Below are positions 7,033-15,833 of a stretch of DNA of 20,948 nt, piece after piece (the stretch's first letter is position 1; each line of letters starts with the position of its first letter). The DNA comes from a virus. The notes below the pieces were generated by a model. It saw only the letters and a list, made by a program, of their open reading frames with translations. It did not search any database and was not told the DNA's origin. The position numbers and the translations under genes were made by a program. The DNA is taken from IMG/VR virus record IMGVR_UViG_3300025695_000119, positions 1 to 20,948 of that record, one strand, 5' to 3'.

Positions 7033-8982
7033 ATGGTAACAGGATATACTGCAACTGAATACGGTGATTACTTAATAGCATCTTTACAAGAACCTTACTA
7101 TAATACAGTAAAAGTATTAGATTGGGAAATTATAGCAGGTGTGCAAAATTCTACAACTATCGGGACTGTTAGTACTACGGCTGGTTCAACCACACTTTTA
7201 GGTACTGGTACAGATTTTACAGTATTTTCAGCTGGTAATGAAATTATTTTAGGAAATACAACTTTTGAAATCGCTAGTATTAGCGCTCAAAACGTATTAG
7301 AACTAACAGTAGCACCAACTTTTACGACAACTAATTTAGAATATTATCTACCGGTTAATGATAATAATAAATTTGAATATGAATATAGATGGTCACATAC
7401 TAATAGTGAGTTTTCGGAGTTTAGAGAATTAAATGAAGGTATTTCTATTGGAGATATCAAGTCATTAATATTTGATCCATCAAAACCGCTATGGATTGAT
7501 ATAAAGGCTGAGGTTGCATCATTATCTGCAGGCCATAGTATTTCAATCATATCAGTTACATTTACCTTAGAAACCGAATCAGGTGTAATAGAAAGCTGCC
7601 CACAGTTTTGTGTAGAATGTACTGATCCGTTTGCAATGGATGGTTGTGCTAATATTAAAGTTTCATGTGATACAGATACATTTAATCCTTATCAATTAAC
7701 TAAAAGTGCAACAATCTATAAACAATTAGTAGGTATTACTAATAATATTTTTGGACATGATGTAACTTATTTTAGAACAGAATCTGATTCTAGAACTGAA
7801 GATATTATTCTTATGGAATATTCATTACATAATGTAGTTGAAAAGGGTACTATTAAGATTTTAGTACCAGACAATGAATTTCCAGATGAGGCAAATACAT
7901 ATGATATTTTTGGTATTGAATTCGCAGAGTTTGAAATCCATATTGTAGCAGAAGAGTTTGAACGAGTTTTTGGATTAGGTAAAACACCTCGTAATAAAGA
8001 TTATATGTACATTCCAATTATTAATAGAATGTATGAAATAGAATCTATGTCCCTTGCCGATGAATTTAATCGAGATCATTCTTATTGGAGAGTTAAATTA
8101 GTTAAATATCAAGACAGAACTTCAGTTATTAAGGGACAATTTGAAGATGACACAGATGCTTTAGTAACAGGAGTAGAAGAAATATTTGGTGAAAGACAAG
8201 CCGAGGAAATGGAGAAGGATACAAATCCTCAACAATTCCAAACGGTTTCTACATTATATCGAGATGGTATTAGACAATTTGCAGATAAAAGTTTATCTAT
8301 TATCGATTATGATTTAAAAAATAGATGGACTGTTATTAGTAAAAATTACTATGATTTAAAAAATATAACTACTAATAATACTGCAATTTTATATACAGTT
8401 CCTTCTAAATTAAGTTTAACTGAAAATTTAGGAATTAGCTTATGGTTTTCACCGCAGTTTAACAGTACAGATACTACAGAGTACGTTCTATTTGGTGATA
8501 TCGCAGCTATTGGTGGATTTAAAATTTATATTAGTAATACTAAATTAAAAGTTGTAGTAGGTTCAATAGAACATGAATTTAATCATGGCTTAACTTTTAG
8601 TAATAGTAGTTGGTATGGTTTAATTTTAAATATTAGTAATACATTCTTACAATTAAGTACTTCTATTTATAAATTAGATTCAACAAATAATCAAGGTATG
8701 GTACCAGGTCAAAGACCTCAAGATGCTTCTAACAATTTAATTCAAGAGTATACAAATACTATAGAAATGCCACAAGAGTTAATTTGGAATCCAAATGAAA
8801 ATTATCATCTAAGAGGTAATAATACATATATGACTAATATTAGAGTGTTTAAGAAAACAATCGAACTTGAACAGCACCATAATATTTTAAATCAATACGT
8901 TGTTAGAGATAATCAATTATCTAATTTGATTGATAATGCTATTCCAAGCTTAGGATACCAAAAATTTTACAATGCAAGATAA
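7033..8982 (+). CDS. Neck protein (T4 gp14-like core) with Cys cluster and LamG-like C-terminus
   Basis: 649 residues. The N-terminal part (about 40-100) is a Thr/Gly-rich beta module (GTVSTTAGSTTLLGTGTDFT) of a type common in phage structural proteins. Residues 189-212 hold five cysteines (C189, C193, C196, C205, C212). The middle, about 240-365, with EIHIVAEEFERVFG, the segment PRNKDYMYIPIINRMYEIES and YWRVKLVKYQDR, resembles the core of gp14 neck proteins, where a EGDLIYFP...FEI segment occurs. Residues about 425-615 read as a concanavalin/LamG-like jelly roll (LGISLWFSPQF; GFKIYISNTKLKVVVG; SSWYGLILNIS; NIRVFKKTIE). T4 gp14 is 256 residues, so this is a much enlarged form. Its place just before gp16 and gp17 matches T4 gene order 13-14-15-16-17. 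Whether it is gp14 or another connector protein is uncertain. Confidence 0.6.
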   Translation: MVTGYTATEYGDYLIASLQEPYYNTVKVLDWEIIAGVQNSTTIGTVSTTAGSTTLLGTGTDFTVFSAGNEIILGNTTFEIASISAQNVLELTVAPTFTTTNLEYYLPVNDNNKFEYEYRWSHTNSEFSEFRELNEGISIGDIKSLIFDPSKPLWIDIKAEVASLSAGHSISIISVTFTLETESGVIESCPQFCVECTDPFAMDGCANIKVSCDTDTFNPYQLTKSATIYKQLVGITNNIFGHDVTYFRTESDSRTEDIILMEYSLHNVVEKGTIKILVPDNEFPDEANTYDIFGIEFAEFEIHIVAEEFERVFGLGKTPRNKDYMYIPIINRMYEIESMSLADEFNRDHSYWRVKLVKYQDRTSVIKGQFEDDTDALVTGVEEIFGERQAEEMEKDTNPQQFQTVSTLYRDGIRQFADKSLSIIDYDLKNRWTVISKNYYDLKNITTNNTAILYTVPSKLSLTENLGISLWFSPQFNSTDTTEYVLFGDIAAIGGFKIYISNTKLKVVVGSIEHEFNHGLTFSNSSWYGLILNISNTFLQLSTSIYKLDSTNNQGMVPGQRPQDASNNLIQEYTNTIEMPQELIWNPNENYHLRGNNTYMTNIRVFKKTIELEQHHNILNQYVVRDNQLSNLIDNAIPSLGYQKFYNAR

Positions 8983-8985
8983 TAT

Positions 8986-8993
8986 GATATATA
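8986..8993 (+). promoter_or_regulatory. Putative late promoter motif GATATATA
   Basis: Exact copy four bases after the neck gene stop, 26 bases before the gp16 ATG. Inferred promoter for the terminase genes. Confidence 0.55.
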
Positions 8994-9019
8994 GCTTATA
9001 AACTATATTATAATATTAT

Positions 9020-9670
9020 ATGTCAGACGAAAAGAATATTAAATCACAGGCCGAAGATATCCGAAAAGAATTAGATGATTTAATTGGCGGAAATAGTCCA
9101 ATTGAAGAAACTGTAAATACAGACCCGGAACTTCCGGCTAAAAGGGAAAAACAGCGACTTCCATCGTATACAGAACTTAAAACTTCTTCTAGTAAAAGAG
9201 CACAAAAAACTATTACTTCATTAATGAAGTTTTATTTAGATAGCGATATTATTGAGAAAGATGAATATATCCAGGCTAAAAAGAAAATAGATGAAATGAC
9301 AATGAGTTCTTTGATCTATCAGCTACAAGCAGGAGAAAGAGCATTAACAACCCTATTACAAACAATAGAAGATGGTGATATTGCACCTAGAATGTTTGAA
9401 GTATTAGCGACCTTACAAAAATCAATGTTAGATATTATTAAGTCGCAAACAATGTACTTAATGGCAGCCGAAGAAGGTACTAAACGTATTGCTAGAGATA
9501 TTGAATTATATCGTAAACGTGAAAATACCAGAGAAATTTCTGAAGCAAGTGGTGGTCAACAAACTAGTGATACCACACAGCGAGGGACTAAAGATTTAAT
9601 GCGAATGATTCGTAGTGGTATTGATGGTGCTATTGATGAAGAGATTGAAGATATAAACATAGAAGAATAA
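9020..9670 (+). CDS. 16: Terminase small subunit, T4 gp16-like
   Basis: 216 residues, longer than T4 gp16 (164). The small terminase recognises phage DNA and regulates the gp17 packaging motor. The N-terminal 60 residues are acidic and disordered-looking. Residues about 60-165 are predicted long helices (SLMKFYLDSDIIEKDEY; LIYQLQAGERALTTLLQTIEDG; RMFEVLATLQKSMLDIIKSQ), matching the helical oligomerising core of gp16. The tail is acidic (DEEIEDINIEE). The identification relies on this architecture and, strongly, on the large terminase starting one base after its stop, as in T4-like gene order. The close spacing suggests translational coupling. Confidence 0.82.
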   Translation: MSDEKNIKSQAEDIRKELDDLIGGNSPIEETVNTDPELPAKREKQRLPSYTELKTSSSKRAQKTITSLMKFYLDSDIIEKDEYIQAKKKIDEMTMSSLIYQLQAGERALTTLLQTIEDGDIAPRMFEVLATLQKSMLDIIKSQTMYLMAAEEGTKRIARDIELYRKRENTREISEASGGQQTSDTTQRGTKDLMRMIRSGIDGAIDEEIEDINIEE

Positions 9671-9671
9671 T

Positions 9672-11501
9672 ATGGGAGATTCATATGTAGGAGATAATCG
9701 TTGGATACCAAAGGGTGAATCCGAAGAAGCTGCCGCTAAATTAATCTGGTCAACTAAAAGTGTTAATGAATTACTATTGGCACTAGATAAAGGATATAGA
9801 CCTAAAGTACCTCTGCCTTTTTATGAAGGTAAACAGTTTCTTCGTAAAGGTAATATTGTTTTTGAATATACCGAAGCTGAAATTACAGAATTAGCTAAAT
9901 GTGCTAATGATATTGTGTATTTTGCAGAGAAATATGCGGTAGTAATGACAGATAATGGAGTACAGCAAGTAAAGTTACGAGACTATCAAAAACAGATGTT
10001 ACGAGATTTTCAACACAATCGCTTTAATATAGTTTTAGCGTCACGCCAGATGGGTAAAACGGTAACAGCTTCTATTTTTAACGCATGGTATATTACTTTT
10101 AATTATGATAAAACAACTCTATTACTTGCTAATAAATCTGAATCAACAAAGGAAATTATAGATAAAGCCAAGGTAGTAATAGAAAACTTACCATTCTTTA
10201 TGAAGCCTGGTATTATTAAATATGACGTAATGAACGTTAGATCTGATAATGGATGTCGTTTAGTTGGACAATCAACTACTGCTAAATCAGGTATTGGTTT
10301 TACGATTCATAATTTATATCTTGATGAGTTTGCACACGTTCACCCAACAATTGTAGATTCTTTTTATGAAAATGTTTATCCAACACTATCTGCTTCTAAG
10401 ATTTCTAGAATTAATATTACTTCTACGCCAAATGGTTTTAATAAGTTTTATGAGATTTATTCAGAAGCTGAAAAAGGTAATAATGAATATGTAGCAACTA
10501 GAATTGATTGGTGGCAACATCCAGATCGAGATGATGCTTGGTATAAGCGAGAACTTGGAAACTTAGGTTCAGAAGAAGCATTTAATAGACAATACGGAAA
10601 TGAATTTACAAGTTCTTCTAGTTTATTATTAAGCCCAGGAACAATGAAAAATTTAAGAAGTAATGCTAAAAAGTTTAAATGGTATGACTTTGAAGAATTT
10701 GATAACATCCATATCGATACAAAAGGCTATTTAGGATTTGATCCAGACTGGGATGTAGAAGATGCTGCTAATAGCCAAAGATACTATCTATTTTCAGTTG
10801 ATATTGCAGAAGGAAACGGCGGAGATTACAGTGTAATTAATATGTTTGAGATAGTACCGATGGGAGATGATGATATTAGAAATTTTGTAAGTCCGGGTGC
10901 TATGTATGATTTCTTTAAATTAAAACAAGTAGGTGTATTTAAAAGTAATGAACATCCTATTGAAGATTTTGCAAAGATATTATATACATTAGCGATTGAC
11001 ATTTTTAATTCGGAAAATACAAAGTTAATAATCGAATATAATACTTATGGTAGTATCTTATTAAAATACTTAAGTACGGTTTTTCCAGGTAGAAATGACT
11101 TTGAAGATGAAATGGTTTTAAGGTTTAAACACCGACATGATGCCAAGACTTTAAAACCAGGAATTAGATTAAAATCCGATAATAAATCAGTCTTTTGTCA
11201 AAACTTTAAGAAGCTAATAGAGATGAACAAGCTAAAACTATCAGATATAGATACTATTCAAGAAGCTAGTTTATTTGGAGTATTAAAGAATAATAGTTAT
11301 GGTGCTCAAATGGGACATGATGATATTATTATGACAGCCATTACGGCAACCGAATTTTTTGGAACTACTGATTATGCAGATTATGTAGAAGAGCTATTAG
11401 ACATAATAGATCCAGAGAAACATACACTAATGGAAGAAGTTTTGTATAAAGAAAGTGATGTACAAGGAGATTTACAGTTTGATATTTACGATTTATTGTA
11501 A
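9672..11501 (+). CDS. 17: Terminase large subunit, T4 gp17-like
   Basis: The packaging motor: an N-terminal ATPase that translocates DNA into the prohead and a C-terminal RNase H-fold nuclease that cuts concatemers. 609 residues (T4 gp17 is 610). ATPase: adenine-binding QMLRDFQ region, Walker A SRQMGKTV (124-131), Walker B LYLDEF with D218-E219, and coupling motif TSTPNG (250-255). Nuclease: D377 in FSVDIAEGNGGD, E455 in IIEYNTYG and D550-D551 in MGHDDIIMT give the metal-binding acidic triad. All key residues are intact. The ATG sits one base after the gp16 stop. Confidence 0.98.
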   Translation: MGDSYVGDNRWIPKGESEEAAAKLIWSTKSVNELLLALDKGYRPKVPLPFYEGKQFLRKGNIVFEYTEAEITELAKCANDIVYFAEKYAVVMTDNGVQQVKLRDYQKQMLRDFQHNRFNIVLASRQMGKTVTASIFNAWYITFNYDKTTLLLANKSESTKEIIDKAKVVIENLPFFMKPGIIKYDVMNVRSDNGCRLVGQSTTAKSGIGFTIHNLYLDEFAHVHPTIVDSFYENVYPTLSASKISRINITSTPNGFNKFYEIYSEAEKGNNEYVATRIDWWQHPDRDDAWYKRELGNLGSEEAFNRQYGNEFTSSSSLLLSPGTMKNLRSNAKKFKWYDFEEFDNIHIDTKGYLGFDPDWDVEDAANSQRYYLFSVDIAEGNGGDYSVINMFEIVPMGDDDIRNFVSPGAMYDFFKLKQVGVFKSNEHPIEDFAKILYTLAIDIFNSENTKLIIEYNTYGSILLKYLSTVFPGRNDFEDEMVLRFKHRHDAKTLKPGIRLKSDNKSVFCQNFKKLIEMNKLKLSDIDTIQEASLFGVLKNNSYGAQMGHDDIIMTAITATEFFGTTDYADYVEELLDIIDPEKHTLMEEVLYKESDVQGDLQFDIYDLL

Positions 11502-11528
11502 ATCTATATAAAGTACAAAGATTACACA

Positions 11529-11536
11529 GATATATA
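11529..11536 (+). promoter_or_regulatory. Putative late promoter motif GATATATA
   Basis: Exact copy 27 bases after the gp17 stop and 28 bases before the sheath ATG. The leader after it is nearly all A and T, as expected for strong Bacteroidetes translation starts. Confidence 0.55.
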
Positions 11537-11564
11537 ATAAAAGAAAAAAAATAAAAATAAAATT

Positions 11565-13961
11565 ATGGCACTAAGTCCGCAATTATTACAATTTAAATCT
11601 AGTGGAGTTTACAGATTAGAATTCGATAAGTCTCAGACTGCGAATATTAATGTTGATACACTAAGATTAATTGTAGGTCACTCAAGAAAGGGACCTTACA
11701 ACACACCAGTTTTAATCGATAACACTGAAAACTTCAGAAATGTTTTTGGTTCAATTGATAGAAACTTAGAAAGAAAAGGAATGTTTTTCCACAGATCTGC
11801 TATTGAAGCATTATCAAGAGGACCAATCCTAGCTTTAAATGTTAGTTCATTTGGTGAAAATGATAAAGGTTACTATGCACAACCAATTACAAATGGTTCA
11901 GTTGATAGTTTACCAGCACTTTCTAATCAAAAAACAGAGTATTCTAAATTCTTTGATATGGATAAGTTTATGACACCATCTGATTCTAAAATTTTAGAAT
12001 TATCATCTACTGATAATCAATTACTTAACTTTGTTAATATCAAACAGTCTGGAATTACAGTATTTGTAAGAAAGGCACAAGATGTAGCAGAATTTGATAT
12101 AACAGCTAGAGAATGGTATGGTGCTGGTGAAGTACCTGCATTTATGAATGACTTTGATTATATTTCAGATTTCATGATCGATGTTTTCGTATTTAAAGGC
12201 GAATTTAACCCAGCTGATATGGATACAGATCCAGTATATGGTGCATTCTTTACAGATGAAGGTTTAGACAAAACAAAATTAGATCAATTCGCAAATTTAC
12301 GTCAAGTAACTTTAGAAGCTCAATACACAGGTTCTATGATCCCAGGATTTAAAGATCTTGAAGGTAGAAACTTATACATTGAATCTATTATTAATGCAGA
12401 AGCTCGTAGAACTGGATTATTCTGTGCAGTTAACGAAGATGCAGTAATTGATGAAGATGGAACTGGATTAGATTTAGTTGGACATTCAGTAGATTCTACA
12501 AAAAATTATGAATTACTTTCATATATTACTGGAATAGCTGGTGAATCTAATGCTAGAGCAATTGCTTATGACTTTGAGGGTGGTGCTGGAACATATACAG
12601 TTAACGGTACGTCTTTTGAAATTATTACTACTGCAACATCTATTGATATCTCTGCTGGAGATTATGTAGAGGCTGCAACTGCAATTGGAGAAGACGATAG
12701 ATTAGCAAAAGTATCGAGAATCGGTAAAGTAGTTACTGAGGCTATTGATGAAGTATTAGCAACACAAGAAGATGTAGATAATGGAGCTATAGGTGCCGAT
12801 GGTAATCCTGTAACAGCAATAGGTGATGTAATTGTTGCCGGAGTTGCAGCATCATATGCTTTTACAATTTACTGTGACGTAGCACCTGCTGCAGCATGGG
12901 GTGGATATTACTATAAATCATTTGAGGATGCAACTTCAATTTACAAACCATTTGTATTAAAGGGTGCAGCTTTAGATCCTAAAGAAATTAGCGACTGTTT
13001 AAATACTTTAGTTGGTGGAAATGGAGTTTACAACACATTAATAGATAAAGATGCAATAGACTTTAGATACGTAGTTGATACATTCTCTTCTTATGATTCA
13101 ACTGGAATTTTAAACAAAGCGCAATTATCTCAATTAGCAATGGACAGACAAAATGCTTCAGCTATTTTGAATGCACCAACTGTTGCAGACTTTAAAGCTT
13201 CATTTGACCCTTCATTTACAGATGCAAACGGAACTTTCAATACTGCATTCATTGCACAAGGAGGTAACTTAGATAAAAACCCAACTAAAATATATGCATT
13301 ACCATCAATTCAAGATGGAGCAAACTACGCGTTCTATTATGGACCTGGTTTAATAGTTAGTGATAACGGTAAAGATATTATCGTTCCACCAGCTGCTTAT
13401 GTAGCAAACAACTATTTAGACAAGTATACAACTGCCCTTCCATGGTCAATTGTTGCTGGACCACGTAGAGGTGTAGTATCTGGTATAAATGTTAAAGGAG
13501 CTGAATATTCTTTTGACAAATCAGATAGAGATGTTTTAGAGCCATTTGGAATTAACCCAATAGTTTTCCAAAGAGGTGTAGGTTTAACTATTACAGGTAA
13601 CAAAACAGCACAACAATCAATTAAATCAGCACTTTCTTCAGCACATGTTAGAGAAGCTCTGATTTATATCCAAGAAGGTATTGCAGATATCTTAAAAGAT
13701 TACGTTTTTGAATTCAACAATGTTCAAACTCGTTTAGAAATTAAGACGGTTGTAGATTCTTTTATGGAAAGTGTAAAACAAGATGGTGGTGTATTTGAAT
13801 ACAGAAACATTATGGATCAATCAAATAATACAAATGATGTAATTGACCAGAATTTCGGTATTATAGATACATATGTTGAGCCAGTTAAAGGTTTAGAAAT
13901 TGTAGTTCATAGAACAACAGTCTTAAATACCGGGGAAATTTCAACAGGAAACTTTCTATAA
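11565..13961 (+). CDS. 18: Tail sheath protein, T4 gp18-like
   Basis: Subunit of the contractile sheath. 798 residues versus 659 in T4. The N-terminus carries SPQLLQFKSSGVY and TLRLIVGHSRKGPYNTPVLI. The C-terminal domain is typical of sheath proteins: LPWSIVAGPRRGVVSG, FGINPIVFQRGVGLTITGNK (rG.g..i.G.kT), AHVREALIYIQEGI, FEFNNVQTRLEI and the QSNNTNDVID segment, then VEPVKGLEIVVHRT. Residues about 335-450 are a Gly/Ala/Thr-rich stretch that probably forms an extra surface beta domain and accounts for much of the added length. It is followed by the tube gene, as in T4, each with its own GATATATA motif. Confidence 0.96.
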   Translation: MALSPQLLQFKSSGVYRLEFDKSQTANINVDTLRLIVGHSRKGPYNTPVLIDNTENFRNVFGSIDRNLERKGMFFHRSAIEALSRGPILALNVSSFGENDKGYYAQPITNGSVDSLPALSNQKTEYSKFFDMDKFMTPSDSKILELSSTDNQLLNFVNIKQSGITVFVRKAQDVAEFDITAREWYGAGEVPAFMNDFDYISDFMIDVFVFKGEFNPADMDTDPVYGAFFTDEGLDKTKLDQFANLRQVTLEAQYTGSMIPGFKDLEGRNLYIESIINAEARRTGLFCAVNEDAVIDEDGTGLDLVGHSVDSTKNYELLSYITGIAGESNARAIAYDFEGGAGTYTVNGTSFEIITTATSIDISAGDYVEAATAIGEDDRLAKVSRIGKVVTEAIDEVLATQEDVDNGAIGADGNPVTAIGDVIVAGVAASYAFTIYCDVAPAAAWGGYYYKSFEDATSIYKPFVLKGAALDPKEISDCLNTLVGGNGVYNTLIDKDAIDFRYVVDTFSSYDSTGILNKAQLSQLAMDRQNASAILNAPTVADFKASFDPSFTDANGTFNTAFIAQGGNLDKNPTKIYALPSIQDGANYAFYYGPGLIVSDNGKDIIVPPAAYVANNYLDKYTTALPWSIVAGPRRGVVSGINVKGAEYSFDKSDRDVLEPFGINPIVFQRGVGLTITGNKTAQQSIKSALSSAHVREALIYIQEGIADILKDYVFEFNNVQTRLEIKTVVDSFMESVKQDGGVFEYRNIMDQSNNTNDVIDQNFGIIDTYVEPVKGLEIVVHRTTVLNTGEISTGNFL

Positions 13962-13971
13962 TAAATAATTA

Positions 13972-13979
13972 GATATATA
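13972..13979 (+). promoter_or_regulatory. Putative late promoter motif GATATATA
   Basis: Exact copy ten bases after the sheath stop, 21 bases before the tube ATG. An independent promoter would allow the tube to be expressed apart from the sheath. Confidence 0.55.
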
Positions 13980-14000
13980 AAAAAATAAAAACAATTAAAC

Positions 14001-14555
14001 ATGGCTTTACCACATTATTCACAAGATCAGACAAGCAGACAAGGTAGACAGTTTGAACCAGTACAGGCAAATTTGTTTGAAGTAACAGTACTTCCACCAG
14101 CGGGTGTTGCAGATGCACCTTTAATGATTCAACACGTAAACTCAATCGGCGGACTAGATCTTTATAAAGAAGTAGCTGCTGTTGAACAAAAATATAAGTT
14201 CTCAACTAGATCTTATGCAGGAATGCCTGATGCAACAACAGTTGATGTGAATATTAACTTTTCACTTAACTTAAATGATGCAAATCAAGCATACTTATAT
14301 AAATCAATGAGACAATGGTATAATAACCAATACAATCCACAAACTGGAGAATTAGGTTTAAAAAAGGATTACGTTGGAACTATTGTAATTGTACAGTTCA
14401 ACCGAGCAGGTGATATTTATAGAACAGTAACTTTAGAAGATTGCTTTATTACTTCTGGATTACCATTTACAAATGAACTTAGTTATGAGACAACAGATGC
14501 TCAACAACTAGAAGTAACTTGGAGATGTGATACCTGGAGAGAAGTATTAGCTTAA
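14001..14555 (+). CDS. 19: Tail tube protein, T4 gp19-like
   Basis: Subunit of the inner tail tube. 184 residues (T4 gp19 is 163). Recognised by NLFEVTVLPP near the start, the segment ending KFSTRSYAGMPDATTVDVNI, a helix AYLYKSMRQWYNNQYNPQTG, then VQFNRAGDIYRTVTLEDCFI and a C-terminal strand QQLEVTWRCDTW, the beta-sandwich layout shared by tube proteins of contractile tails. It lies directly after the sheath and is closed by a strong terminator, so sheath and tube form the T4-like 18-19 pair. Confidence 0.95.
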   Translation: MALPHYSQDQTSRQGRQFEPVQANLFEVTVLPPAGVADAPLMIQHVNSIGGLDLYKEVAAVEQKYKFSTRSYAGMPDATTVDVNINFSLNLNDANQAYLYKSMRQWYNNQYNPQTGELGLKKDYVGTIVIVQFNRAGDIYRTVTLEDCFITSGLPFTNELSYETTDAQQLEVTWRCDTWREVLA

Positions 14556-14567
14556 GATAATTATCAT

Positions 14568-14601
14568 AAAAATAGGGTTTTTAAGTAAACCCTATTTTTT
14601 T
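14568..14601 (+). terminator. Intrinsic terminator after the tube gene
   Basis: A perfect 13-bp stem (14568-14580 with 14587-14599), loop TTAAGT, and a run of seven T ending at 14601. It begins 12 bases after the tube stop. Confidence 0.93.
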
Positions 14602-14641
14602 ATGAAACAAAAATATAATATAATAGTATAATAATAATAAC

Positions 14642-14857
14642 ATGGATAAATTAAATAAGAAATTACAAGTTCTTTTATCTGAAGATGAAGTTACTACTAT
14701 CAATAGAATTATTTTAAATGAAGCAATAGAACTTGGTGAAAGACCGATTTCAATTTCAGCATTTATTAGACAAATAATTAGAGATGAAATTGACAGAAAA
14801 TCTGATAATTTAAAAGAATGGAAAAAAGATAATTTAAGAAAACTCAAAAAGAAATAA
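14642..14857 (+). CDS. Small ribbon-helix-helix-like protein
   Basis: 71 residues. Layout fits a ribbon-helix-helix DNA-binding fold: a short strand KLQVLLS (7-13), helix A (about 14-31), a turn with GERP, and helix B beginning ISISAFIRQIIRDEI (36-50), where the Ser-x-Phe-Ile-Arg pattern is typical of the second helix. The C-terminal 20 residues are strongly basic (EWKKDNLRKLKKK). RHH proteins act as dimers that insert the strand into the DNA major groove, usually as repressors. It sits between the tube terminator and the gp26-like gene, three bases upstream of the latter, so it is co-transcribed with tail genes. No GATATATA precedes it. The target is unknown; fold assignment is from pattern only. 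Confidence 0.72.
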   Translation: MDKLNKKLQVLLSEDEVTTINRIILNEAIELGERPISISAFIRQIIRDEIDRKSDNLKEWKKDNLRKLKKK

Positions 14858-14860
14858 TTA

Positions 14861-15802
14861 ATGAATAGCGAAGAAAACAACAATTTAAATGACGATTATA
14901 AAAAAATCGTTGAAAGTGCTGAACAACCACAAGAACGTGAGGATTTAGGCCGAGTTGACATGAATAAATTTAAACCACAAGAAGCACAAGAAGCTGATTT
15001 TGTGTTAGGTTATCATAATATTCCAAGCATAGATTTACCATCAGGTGGAATGTTTTATCCTAAAGATACTCAAATTTCTATTCGTAGTGCTAAAGTGGCT
15101 GAAATTAGACATTTCTCAACTATTGATGAGAATAATGTATTAGATGTAGATGATAAATTAAATTCAATTGTAGAATCATGTACTAGGGTTACTTCTAATA
15201 AAAAGAGACTATCCTATAAAGATTTATGTGAAGAAGATCGTTTTTATCTAATCCTATCAATCAGAGATTTAACTTTTCCAGAGCCAGAGTCTCAGTTAAC
15301 AGTTGAACATAAAGATAAAAAAGGTAAAAAGCACACTGTTGAAATTAAGAAAGATTACTTTCAGTATTTTAACATTCCAGACACTCTAGATAAATATTAC
15401 GATGAAGATAAAAGAACTTTCTTAATTGAGACTAAGTCATTTGGTACTATCGAAATGAGACCTCCATCAATCGGAGTAATGCAAAAGATGACTGAATATA
15501 TTAAAGACCGTCAAGAGAAAGGTGAAAACATAGATCAATCAGTATTACAGGTAATGCCATACTTAGTTCATGAATGGAGAGGTTTTACCGAAAAGGATAT
15601 TTTCAAGTTTGAAATTGAAATGAATAGTTGGACAAATAAAAAATACAGTTTAATTTATAAACTAGCAGAACAAATGAAGGTTGGAATTCAACCTGAAATG
15701 AATGTGCAGATTGGGGATGTTGAGGAGGTCGTCCCAATTAGCTTTCGCGATGGCATCAAATCTCTTTTCATTGTTCAAGATATCGCTGGAGAACTTCTTT
15801 AA
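14861..15802 (+). CDS. 26: Baseplate hub / tail assembly protein, T4 gp26-like
   Basis: 313 residues (T4 gp26 is 208). It resembles the family of T4-type baseplate hub proteins: the block IDLPSGGMFYPKD followed by ISIRSAKVAEIRHFSTIDE, an acidic helix ending SIVESCTRV, DRFYLILSIRDLTF and then a charged beta segment. In T4, gp26 and gp51 help build the hub, and other tailed phages have chaperones at the same place that coat the tape measure protein. The frame ends in CTT CTT TAA A, and the next short ORF continues in the +1 frame, so a longer fused product may be made. The final 100 bases use unusually many C- and G-ending codons. Start ATG at 14861, three bases after the RHH stop. Confidence 0.72.
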   Translation: MNSEENNNLNDDYKKIVESAEQPQEREDLGRVDMNKFKPQEAQEADFVLGYHNIPSIDLPSGGMFYPKDTQISIRSAKVAEIRHFSTIDENNVLDVDDKLNSIVESCTRVTSNKKRLSYKDLCEEDRFYLILSIRDLTFPEPESQLTVEHKDKKGKKHTVEIKKDYFQYFNIPDTLDKYYDEDKRTFLIETKSFGTIEMRPPSIGVMQKMTEYIKDRQEKGENIDQSVLQVMPYLVHEWRGFTEKDIFKFEIEMNSWTNKKYSLIYKLAEQMKVGIQPEMNVQIGDVEEVVPISFRDGIKSLFIVQDIAGELL

Positions 15803-15814
15803 AACGAAGTTTTA
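15788..15814 (+). promoter_or_regulatory. Candidate +1 programmed ribosomal frameshift site
   Basis: CTT CTT TAA A at 15794-15803, with the last CTT (15797-15799) directly before the TAA stop. This matches the layout of the prfB site (CTT TGA C), where the Leu tRNA slips from CUU to UUU while the stop is slowly read. A GGAG (15788-15791) lies five bases upstream of the slipping CTT. The stop lies in the loop of a possible hairpin (15790-15797 with 15806-15813). After a +1 shift the frame stays open to 16019. Function is inferred. Confidence 0.45.
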
Positions 15815-15833
15815 CATTTATCTTCACCTTCAT

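Noticed and set aside
14581-14883. Minus-strand 100-codon frame opposite the RHH gene
   Set aside because: Its Phe/Leu/Ser-rich composition is that of an antisense shadow, and its 3' end runs through the tube-gene terminator.
15702-15833. ATG at 15702 as the start of the chaperone-like protein
   Set aside because: This part overlaps the conserved end of the gp26-like frame, encodes an unconvincing sequence (MCRLGMLRRSSQ...) and has no leader. A frameshift at 15799 or start at 15834 is more plausible.
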